NCBI GenBank assembly: GCA_030045175.1
Contig: JASIBM010000193.1
Location: 1-19,334 of the forward strand
DNA: 19,334 bases
Direction: 5' to 3'
From: Streptosporangiaceae bacterium
Lineage (GTDB): Bacteria > Actinomycetota > Actinomycetes > Streptosporangiales > Streptosporangiaceae
The translations under genes were made by a program, and so were the position numbers. Below the pieces are notes generated by a model. It searched no databases. It saw only the letters and a program-made list of their open reading frames with translations, and was not told the origin of the DNA. Positions 7,115 through 13,453 of this stretch are shown here, in pieces. Position 1 is the stretch's first letter. Each line of letters begins with the position of its first letter.

Positions 7115-7947
7115 TGACGATGTACGCGCTCGTGTCGCCCGGCGGCTCGCCAGGGGTCACCACCACCGCGCTCGCGCTGGCGCTGACCTGGCCGCGTCCC
7201 GTCATCGTCGCGGAGTGCGATCCGGCGGGCGGCTCCGTGCTCGCCGGGCTGTTCGCCGGGCACCTGCCCGCGCCGCGCGGCCTGCTCGGGGTCGCGCTCG
7301 ACACCGGCCAGGGAGCCGGGGTTGTCCCCGGCAACCTCACCGGCCACCTCGCGCCGCTCGATGACAGCGGAAGCAAGATGTTCCTGGCCGGCATCAACGA
7401 TCCGCGCCAGGCGCCAGGGCTCGCGCCTTCCTGGCCGGTCATGGCGGCGACTCTGGCCAGCCAGCAGGCCGACGTGATCGCGGACTGCGGGCGCCTGGAC
7501 GCGGGCCACGGGCAACCGCTCAGCGTGCTCGCCAGGGCGACCGCCGTGGTCATGGTGATGCGCCCGTCGCTTCGTCAGATCGCGGCCGCGCGGCCGAGGA
7601 TCGACCTGGCGTTGTCGCTCATCGGCGGGCACGAGCGGCTTGGCGTGCTGCTCGTCGGCGAACGCGGTCCCGGTGGGGAGCGTGGTCACGCCGCCGGCGA
7701 GATAGCCAAGGCGCTCGGCGTGCCGGTGGTCAGCACGCTTCCTGACGACCCGCGGACGGCCGCGGTGCTGTCCGACGGCGTCGGCCGCCGATCGAGCCTG
7801 TCTGGCCGGCCGCTGATGCGCGCGGCGAGGACGGCGGGCCTCACGATGAGCCAGGCGGCGGCGCGCGCCAGCGTACCAGCGGCGATGCCGCCGACGGCGG
7901 GCCAGCCTGAGGTCACGGTCAGCGCCGGGGCCGGGGGCGCGCAGTGA
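7114..7947 (+). CDS. CpaE/ParA-like P-loop protein lacking the Walker lysine
   Basis: A 277-residue cytoplasmic protein with the ParA/MinD fold as used by CpaE/TadZ, which place Tad pili in the cell. The N-terminus reads YALVSPGGSPGVTTTALAL; compared with KGGVGKTT in ParA, glycines and Thr pairs are kept but the signature lysines are absent. The second strand ends in AECDPAGGS (D36, as in ParA) and a Walker B-like VIADCGR lies at 121-127. PRPSxRQI-like VMRPSLRQIAAARP follows. The C-terminal 35 residues are Ala/Pro-rich. TadZ proteins with degenerate nucleotide sites are known, so a scaffold or localisation role is more likely than ATP hydrolysis. It begins 1 nt within the SAF stop. An ATG two codons later (7120) is an alternative start. 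Confidence 0.8.
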   Translation: MTMYALVSPGGSPGVTTTALALALTWPRPVIVAECDPAGGSVLAGLFAGHLPAPRGLLGVALDTGQGAGVVPGNLTGHLAPLDDSGSKMFLAGINDPRQAPGLAPSWPVMAATLASQQADVIADCGRLDAGHGQPLSVLARATAVVMVMRPSLRQIAAARPRIDLALSLIGGHERLGVLLVGERGPGGERGHAAGEIAKALGVPVVSTLPDDPRTAAVLSDGVGRRSSLSGRPLMRAARTAGLTMSQAAARASVPAAMPPTAGQPEVTVSAGAGGAQ

Positions 7948-7993
7948 CCCGAGCAGGCGAGCGAGGCGCCCGGACGCGGGCTGGAGATGCCGC

Positions 7994-9829
7994 GTGACCG
8001 GGTTGCAGTGGCCGCCGGGTCCGGCCCAGCCGGCCAAGGCCACCAACGGCAACGGTCAGCGGGCCGCCGCCCAGGAAGACGAGCCGGGTGGGCAGGACGG
8101 TCACCCCGCCGCTTCGGACGCTCACGGTCAGCAGGCGGGACCTGACGCGCAGAACGGGTACCACGGCGCCTTCGGCGCCCAGAACGGTCGCCACGCAGCG
8201 TCGCCAGGGACGTTCCAGGCAGCGCCGTCAGCCCAGGCGGTGCTCGATCAGCCGCCGCCGGCGTGGCTGACGCAGCCCGGCCTGGCGCAGCCGCCACCGT
8301 CTGGCCCGGGTCTGCCTGGCCTAGGCCTGCCTGGCCCGGGCCTGCCCGGCCCGGGTCAGCCGTCACCGCCTGGCCTGGTCTGGCCGGCGCAGGCGGGTTC
8401 CTCGCAACCTGGCCTGGCTCAGCCGGTGCCCCAGGCCGGTGGCTGGCCGGCCAGGCAGCCTCAGCCGGCGGCGCCACCACGGCATCTTGCCGTGCCGGAC
8501 TCGGTGCGCAGGGAACCGCCCGGCCTCACCGACGCCCGCCTGCTGGCCGGCGTGTCAGAGATCCTCACGACGGTCGCCGCCCAGCTACCCGACCGTGCGT
8601 CGCAGCAAGACGTGATGCCGCTGATCAGGAACGCCGCCATGGCCTGGACCCAGCGGCTGGTCAGGCAAGGCGCCGCGGTGCCAGCGCCTGCCGAGCTCGA
8701 GGCGCTCGCGCAGGCCGTGTATGACCAGCGCTACGGGCTCGGGCCGCTGGCCGCCTACCTGCGCGATCGTGACGTCGAGAACGTCGACGTCAACGGCTGC
8801 GACCGGGTGTGGGTGACCTACTCGACGGGCGAGCGGGTCGCCGCTCCGCCTATCGCCGCCAGCGACGAGGCCCTCGCCGACATGATCAGGACCTGGGCCA
8901 CCCGCGGCGGGCAGACGGCGCGTGACTTCTCGGCGGCGACCCCGATGGTCAACGTCGGGCTCTCGGGCGGGGCGCGGCTGACCGGGACGATGTCCGTGAC
9001 GCCCAGGCCGTGCCTGTCGCTTCGCAGGCACGGGCAGCTCAGCGTCACGATCGGCGATCTGATCAAGCTGGGAACGCTTGACCAGGTCACCGCCGCCTTC
9101 CTCGCGGCGGCCGTCAAGGGCCGCTGCAACATCATCGTCACTGGCGGCGTCAACGCCGGGAAGACCACCTTGCTCCGCGCGCTGGCCAGCGAGATCTCGC
9201 CCAGCGAGCGGATCGCCACGCTCGAGACCGAGTACGAGCTCTTCCTGCACGAGCGTGACCAGCATCCGGACGTGATCGCGTTCGAGGCCCGGGAGGCCAA
9301 CTCGGAGGGCGCCGGTTCCGTGTCGCTGCACGACCTGATCGCCCACGCGCTGCGGCACAACCCGCACCGGATCCTGGTCGGTGAGGTCCGCAGGGGCGAG
9401 ATCATGCCGATGCTCGAGGCGATGAACTCAGGCCAGGAGGGCTCGATGTGCACCATGCACGCGAACTCTCCGGTGGAAGTGTTCGACCGGATCCTCATCC
9501 TCGGCCTGCGCGGCGGGCTCGCCCTGACCGAGCGGGCGATCCACATCCTGGTGGGAATGGCGGTCGACCTGATCGTTCAGGTCCGCCGGAGCTATGACGG
9601 GCGCCGTACCGTCCGTTTCGTCTCCGAGATCCTTGAGGTCATGCCGCCCGGAGACACCGATCGCCCGGCGGTCAACCGCCTCTTCCTGCCGAATGGGCCT
9701 GGCGGCTGCGCGGTCCCCGCGCACACCCCGTCGCCGGCCCTGATGACCAGGCTCCAGGCGGCGGGATTCGCGCCGCACCTGCTCGACCAGCGGCCGCAAG
9801 CTCAGCCAGGCAACTGGGGAACCAGGTGA
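7994..9829 (+). CDS. tadA: TadA/CpaF secretion ATPase
   Basis: The 611-residue hexameric motor ATPase of the Tad pilus, which drives pilin assembly at the inner face of the membrane. Residues 1-165 are a Pro/Gly/Gln-rich, probably disordered extension. The CpaF core follows: N-terminal domain with VENVDVNGCDRVWV (about 261-274), Walker A GGVNAGKTT (384-392, Lys390), Asp-box-like ATLETEYEL (about 408-416), Walker B RILVGEV with Glu464, and the His-box MCTMHANSP (485-493). All catalytic elements look intact. The start is GTG at 7994, supported by GGAG 7 nt upstream; it lies 46 nt after the ParA-like gene and 4 nt before tadB. The core is a standard length; only the N-terminal extension is unusual. 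Confidence 0.95.
   Translation: MTGLQWPPGPAQPAKATNGNGQRAAAQEDEPGGQDGHPAASDAHGQQAGPDAQNGYHGAFGAQNGRHAASPGTFQAAPSAQAVLDQPPPAWLTQPGLAQPPPSGPGLPGLGLPGPGLPGPGQPSPPGLVWPAQAGSSQPGLAQPVPQAGGWPARQPQPAAPPRHLAVPDSVRREPPGLTDARLLAGVSEILTTVAAQLPDRASQQDVMPLIRNAAMAWTQRLVRQGAAVPAPAELEALAQAVYDQRYGLGPLAAYLRDRDVENVDVNGCDRVWVTYSTGERVAAPPIAASDEALADMIRTWATRGGQTARDFSAATPMVNVGLSGGARLTGTMSVTPRPCLSLRRHGQLSVTIGDLIKLGTLDQVTAAFLAAAVKGRCNIIVTGGVNAGKTTLLRALASEISPSERIATLETEYELFLHERDQHPDVIAFEAREANSEGAGSVSLHDLIAHALRHNPHRILVGEVRRGEIMPMLEAMNSGQEGSMCTMHANSPVEVFDRILILGLRGGLALTERAIHILVGMAVDLIVQVRRSYDGRRTVRFVSEILEVMPPGDTDRPAVNRLFLPNGPGGCAVPAHTPSPALMTRLQAAGFAPHLLDQRPQAQPGNWGTR
8309..8368 (+). repeat. Four 15-bp units coding for GLPGP-like pentapeptides in tadA
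   Basis: Residues 106-125 of TadA are four pentapeptides: GLPGL, GLPGP, GLPGP, GQPSP. The DNA units are imperfect copies of each other. The collagen-like composition suggests an extended, flexible linker rather than a folded part. Confidence 0.75.
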
Positions 9830-9833
9830 ACCG

Positions 9834-10793
9834 ATGATCATCTTCGCCGCCCTGGCCGGTGCGCTGATCGCCACGGGCGTCGTGCTGTTCGCGGCCGAGC
9901 TGACCCGCCGCGCGCCTGCGCCAGGTACGCCGCCCCGGCTATCGTCCCTGACGAACGGCCTTTCGAGCGGCGCGATCAGGCGCGGCGCGCTCGCGGTGGG
10001 GGCGGCACTCCTGCTGCTCCTGGTCACCGGGTGGCCGGTAGCCGCCCTGGCCGGAGCCGCGGCCGTCGTCTTCCTGCCGCGGGTGACAAGCAACCGCGCC
10101 AACAAGCAGCGCACGGCCATGCTCGAGGGGCTCGAGCAGTGGATTCGCAGGCTGGCCGACATGCTCACGGCGAGCCGCGGGCTGCAGGAGGCCCTGGAGG
10201 CCAGCGCCAAGTCCGCCCCGCACGCGATCGCGGCACCTGTGACGGCCCTGGCCAGGCGCCTGTCCGCCAGGGTCGGCACCGACGAAGCGCTGCGCGCGTT
10301 CGCCAATGAGATCAACGATCCGGCTGGCGACAGGATCGCGGCGGCGCTGATCATCGCCACCGGGCAGCGCGGCGGTGGCGTCCGTGGCGTGCTCACCGCC
10401 CTCGCCGAGATGCTCGCCCGCGACGTCGCGGCCCGCCGCGAGATCGAGGCGGACCGGGCGCAGCACCGGACCACGCTGCGCTGGGTCATCGCCTTCGTCG
10501 TCGGGTTCACCTTGTTCGCGATCTTGAATAAGTCGTACTCGGCGCCGTTCGGGACGCTGGCCGGCGAGGGAGTCCTCGCCGTGGTCGCCTTGCTCTACGC
10601 CGGCGGCCTGACCTGGCTGCACCGGCTTGGCACGATACCCGGGCCAGGCAGGTTCCTTGACGGGCCGGTGATCCTGCCTTCGGAGGCCGGCCCCATCGCC
10701 GCCGGCGCTCGGCAGCCGGCTGCCCGCCGCCGGGTCGGCTCGGGCTACGCACGCTACGGCGAGGCGGGCAACGCGATACGCGGTGGCCCATGA
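9834..10793 (+). CDS. tadB: TadB inner-membrane platform protein
   Basis: A 319-residue integral membrane protein of the type II secretion F (T2SSF) family, one half of the TadB/TadC platform that transmits ATPase movement to the growing pilus. Membrane helices are visible at about 2-22, 51-83 (two short helices), 215-232 and 243-262. The cytoplasmic T2SSF domain lies between, with EGLEQWIRRLADMLTASRGL (98-117) and a helical IAAALIIATGQRGGGVRGVL. The ATG at 9834 has AGGTGA 4 nt upstream, overlapping the tadA stop. The C-terminal 50 residues are basic and Gly/Ala-rich. It overlaps tadC by 4 nt (ATGA). Confidence 0.9.
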   Translation: MIIFAALAGALIATGVVLFAAELTRRAPAPGTPPRLSSLTNGLSSGAIRRGALAVGAALLLLLVTGWPVAALAGAAAVVFLPRVTSNRANKQRTAMLEGLEQWIRRLADMLTASRGLQEALEASAKSAPHAIAAPVTALARRLSARVGTDEALRAFANEINDPAGDRIAAALIIATGQRGGGVRGVLTALAEMLARDVAARREIEADRAQHRTTLRWVIAFVVGFTLFAILNKSYSAPFGTLAGEGVLAVVALLYAGGLTWLHRLGTIPGPGRFLDGPVILPSEAGPIAAGARQPAARRRVGSGYARYGEAGNAIRGGP

Positions 10794-11653
10794 GCCTGCT
10801 CGTCATCATCCCCGGCGCGCTCGTCGGCCTCGGTGTCTTCATCCTGGTCAGCCACCTCGTGCCAGGGCGGCCGAGGCTTGACGCGGCGCTCACCAGGATC
10901 GCGGGCGCCGCGGCGCAGCACGCCGAGGTTCCGCCATTGCGGGCCATGTCGCGGCGACTCGTGGTCGTCGCGCCCTGGCTGCCCATACCCAAGGCCGACC
11001 TCGCGCTGCTCGGCCAGGACCAGGAAGGCTGGCTGGCCAGCAAGATTGCCCTCGGCCTGTCCGGGCTCGCGGTCATCCCGGTGCTGACGGTCATGGCCCT
11101 GAGCCTGGGGTACCGCCCGTCGCTGACCTTGCCCTTGGTCGCGTCGATCGCACTTGGCGCTGCGCTGTTCTTCGCGCCCGACCTGGTCACCAGGGTCAAC
11201 GGCGCGGAGAAGCGGGCTGACTTCCGGCATGCCCTGTCCAGCTACCTGGACCTGGTGTCACTTGAGCGCGGCGCGGGTGCCGGGCCGACCGAGGCGCTTG
11301 AGGCGGCCGCGCAGATCGGCGGTGGCTGGGCATTCGCCAGGATCGCCGGCGCGCTCGCCGACGCGAGGAAGGCGAGCAGGCCGCCGTGGGAGGGCCTGGC
11401 CTCGCTGGCGGAGCAGACCGGCGTCTTCGAGCTCGCGGATCTCGCCGAGATCGCCGAGGTGGCGGGCAGCGAGGGGGCGCGCATCCTGCAGACCCTCAAC
11501 GCGCGAGCCGAGTCCATGCGCGCCCAGGCGCTCGCAGCGACCCGCGCGAAGGCCGGCTCGCGCAGCACCACCATGGTCGTCCCGATCGCGATGCTCGCGT
11601 CGGGCTTCCTTGTCCTGCTGATCTTCCCGGTCATCTACCGGGCATTCGGCTAG
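10790..11653 (+). CDS. tadC: TadC inner-membrane platform protein
   Basis: A 287-residue T2SSF-family protein, partner of TadB in the assembly platform. Helices are predicted by eye at about 2-22, 83-103, 112-131 and 258-284. The cytoplasmic domain contains ADFRHALSSYLDLVSLERGA (143-162), the usual start of the F domain, and ends with the SRSTTMVVPIAMLASGFLVL helix. Length and layout are normal for the family. It is followed by the AT-rich gap before the pilin gene, the first clear pause in the run of coupled genes. Confidence 0.9.
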   Translation: MSLLVIIPGALVGLGVFILVSHLVPGRPRLDAALTRIAGAAAQHAEVPPLRAMSRRLVVVAPWLPIPKADLALLGQDQEGWLASKIALGLSGLAVIPVLTVMALSLGYRPSLTLPLVASIALGAALFFAPDLVTRVNGAEKRADFRHALSSYLDLVSLERGAGAGPTEALEAAAQIGGGWAFARIAGALADARKASRPPWEGLASLAEQTGVFELADLAEIAEVAGSEGARILQTLNARAESMRAQALAATRAKAGSRSTTMVVPIAMLASGFLVLLIFPVIYRAFG

Positions 11654-11709
11654 TCCCGACAACAACTATAAAAGCGGTTATTTATCACAAAGGGAAAAGG
11701 AGCAAGCTA
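11654..11709 (+). promoter_or_regulatory. AT-rich leader with strong ribosome-binding site before the pilin gene
   Basis: This 56-bp gap is about 60% A+T in otherwise very GC-rich DNA. It contains TATAAA (11667-11672), TTATTTAT (11678-11685) and an excellent ribosome-binding site AAGGAG (11697-11702) 7 nt before the ATG. An unstructured leader would favour high translation of the pilin, the most abundant product of such an operon. A separate promoter is possible, but I see no clear -35 box. Confidence 0.55.
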
Positions 11710-11910
11710 ATGGGAACTATCTGGCTCACCGCCAGCTACGTTGGCGAGCAGGTCCGCCGCAGGCTGCGCGCGGTCCTCCGGGACAACTCAGAGCGCGGCG
11801 CGCTCTCGCTGGAATGGATCGTGATCGCGGTCGCCCTGTTCGTGGCCGCTACCGCCGCCGCCGTCATTTTCTCGAAAGCCGTTACTTCGTATACGAGCCA
11901 GCTCCCCTAG
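11710..11910 (+). CDS. Flp-type major pilin candidate (66 aa)
   Basis: A 66-residue prepilin with a basic leader (VGEQVRRRLRAVLRDNSERG) ending in the processing site G30-ALSLE, where the glutamate sits at +5 of the mature protein, as prepilin peptidases and pilin assembly require. The hydrophobic helix follows (WIVIAVALFVAATAAAVIF, about 36-54) and the mature chain is only 36 residues, within the Flp range. Flp pilins usually show Glu-Tyr here; this one has Glu-Trp. The ATG at 11710 is set by AAGGAG 7 nt upstream. Position between tadC and two TadE genes supports the call. It is too small and variable to assign by similarity alone. Confidence 0.8.
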   Translation: MGTIWLTASYVGEQVRRRLRAVLRDNSERGALSLEWIVIAVALFVAATAAAVIFSKAVTSYTSQLP

Positions 11911-11911
11911 C

Positions 11912-12460
11912 GTGCGACCAAGCATCCCGCGCGGACTGGTTCCGCCAGGTCGGCGCCGTCCGGTCACGCGCAGGCCGGCGCGCCGCCGGTCCGAGCGGCT
12001 CTCACCGGGCGGAGGGCGATCGGTCACGGGCGGGTCAGCCCGCCGGTCAAGCCTGCGCGGCGACATCGGCGCGCTGACGCTCAGCTACGTGATCGTCTTT
12101 CCGGTGTTCCTGGTCGGCATCATGACCATCGTCCAGGTGTCGGTCTGGTACCTGGCCAGGCAGGCGGCCCTGGCGGCGGCGCGCCACGGCGCGGACGTGG
12201 CCAGGACCGCCAGCCCGCCGCCGGGGTCAGGGGCGGCAGCAGCGGTCGCCTTCGCCACATCGGCGGCGTCAGGCGTCCTGCTCAGCCCGCGCGCCTCGGT
12301 CCGGATCGGCGCGGACCATACCGTCACGGTGACGGTCACCGGCCGGGCACCATCCCTGGTGCCCGGCCTGCCCTTGAACGTAAGCGAGGTCGTCACCGCT
12401 CCGGTCGAGCGGTTCGTGGCCACCGGGCCGCTCACGGCGCCAAGCTGGAGGCGCCGGTGA
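11912..12460 (+). CDS. TadE-like pseudopilin with long basic leader
   Basis: A 182-residue protein with the TadE pattern: RGDIGALTLSYVIVFPVFLV enters a membrane helix (about 54-79), followed by an Ala-rich helix (ARQAALAAARHGADVARTA) and a beta-rich exported domain (VRIGADHTVTVTVTGRAP). Two features are odd. The cytoplasmic leader is about 50 residues, very rich in Arg, and seems to contain an internal duplication. The expected +5 glutamate after the glycine is Ser58 (G53-ALTLS). The only standard start downstream of the pilin stop is GTG at 11912, one base after that stop; no ribosome-binding site is visible, so translation probably depends on re-initiation. The family call rests on the helix region and neighbours. 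Confidence 0.8.
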   Translation: MRPSIPRGLVPPGRRRPVTRRPARRRSERLSPGGGRSVTGGSARRSSLRGDIGALTLSYVIVFPVFLVGIMTIVQVSVWYLARQAALAAARHGADVARTASPPPGSGAAAAVAFATSAASGVLLSPRASVRIGADHTVTVTVTGRAPSLVPGLPLNVSEVVTAPVERFVATGPLTAPSWRRR

Positions 12461-12942
12461 TCACTGTCACCAAGCGATGGCGCGCGGTGAGCCGGGCTCG
12501 GCCCGACGCAGGCAACGCGGCGCTTGAGCTGATCATTCTCGCCCCAGTCATCCTGTTCCTCATCGGGTTCGTTATCGCCGCGGGCCGGACGACGCTCGCG
12601 CAGGGATCGGTGGCTGCCGCCGCCCGCGACGCCGCGCGGCAGGCGTCGATCGCGCTCAGCGCGAGCCAGGCGCGACAGGAGGCCGAGTCGACCGCCCGGG
12701 CGGCGCTGAGCGGCGACGGGCTGCGCTGCAATCCCACCGTGACCGTGAACCTGGCCGGCTTTGACGTACCGGCTGGACAACCGGCGAACGTGAGCGCGAC
12801 AGTCACCTGCACGGTCCGCCTCTCGGACCTGCTCGTGCCCGGCATGCCAGGGTCTCGGACCTTGCGGGCGACCTTCACCTCGCCGCTCGATCCCTTCAGG
12901 ACCAGGGCACTCGGCGAGCCCGATCGGCAGGGCATGTGGTGA
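12457..12942 (+). CDS. TadE-like pseudopilin
   Basis: A 161-residue TadE-family minor pilin. The short basic leader ends in PDAG-NAALE, so the +5 glutamate (Glu24) is present. The membrane helix (LIILAPVILFLIGFVIAAG, about 25-43) and an Ala/Gln-rich helix (RDAARQASIALSASQARQEA) follow, then an exported beta-rich domain with two cysteines (CNPTVTVNLAG and VTCTVRL) that can pair. The GTG at 12457 overlaps the previous stop (GTGA) and has GGAGG 5 nt upstream. In Tad systems TadE/TadF are processed by the pilin peptidase and are needed for pilus assembly. Confidence 0.88.
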   Translation: MITVTKRWRAVSRARPDAGNAALELIILAPVILFLIGFVIAAGRTTLAQGSVAAAARDAARQASIALSASQARQEAESTARAALSGDGLRCNPTVTVNLAGFDVPAGQPANVSATVTCTVRLSDLLVPGMPGSRTLRATFTSPLDPFRTRALGEPDRQGMW

Positions 12943-13009
12943 TGTCACAGCCCCGTCACACCCACGGCGGCACGATCACGTGTCAGCTAGTCAGACGATA
13001 GGAGCCGGG

Positions 13010-13453
13010 ATGCGACATCGGAGCACGTCGTCACCCGAAGGCGACGGCGACCGCGGTTCGCTGACGCTGATGCTCGCCGTCATGATGGTGGCGCTGCTGG
13101 TGCTTGGCGGCCTGGTCATCGACGGTGGCCGCAAGCTGAACGAGGCGGAGAACGCCTACGCCATCGCCCAGGAGGCGGCCAGGGCCGGAGCGGGTCAGGT
13201 GGACACGTCCACCGCCTACGGCTCGGGCGTGTTCCGAGTGGATCAAGCGCAGGCGATCACGGCGGCCAGGGAATACCTGGCGAGCGCGGGCTACACGGGC
13301 TCGGTGAGCGCGGTCGGCGCGGACGGCATCCGGGTAAGCGTGACCGTCACCGAGCACACGGACGTCCTGTCGCTGATCGGGATCGACACCATGACATCGA
13401 CAGGGACCGCCGTCGCGTCCCTGGTCTCTGGCGTGACTGGACCAGGATCGTGA
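13010..13453 (+). CDS. TadG-like pilus assembly protein (short form)
   Basis: A 147-residue protein with the N-terminal TadG (Flp-pilus TadG-like) pattern: DRGSLTLMLAVMMVALLVLG, a membrane helix (about 18-37), VIDGGRKLNEAENAYAIAQE and an Ala-rich helix with EAARAGAGQVD. A small exported beta domain follows (GIRVSVTVTEHTDVLSLIG). Full TadG proteins of proteobacteria are much longer and carry a von Willebrand-like domain; this short form is common in actinobacteria. The ATG at 13010 is chosen for AGGAG 5 nt upstream; a GTG at 12980 would add 10 residues. The 67-bp gap before it is the largest in the operon. The next gene overlaps its stop (GTGA). Confidence 0.82.
   Translation: MRHRSTSSPEGDGDRGSLTLMLAVMMVALLVLGGLVIDGGRKLNEAENAYAIAQEAARAGAGQVDTSTAYGSGVFRVDQAQAITAAREYLASAGYTGSVSAVGADGIRVSVTVTEHTDVLSLIGIDTMTSTGTAVASLVSGVTGPGS

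Noticed and set aside
6883..8052. Antisense open frame of 389 codons
   Set aside because: It overlaps the SAF and CpaE-like genes, both of which have recognisable motifs, and its own translation is unstructured.
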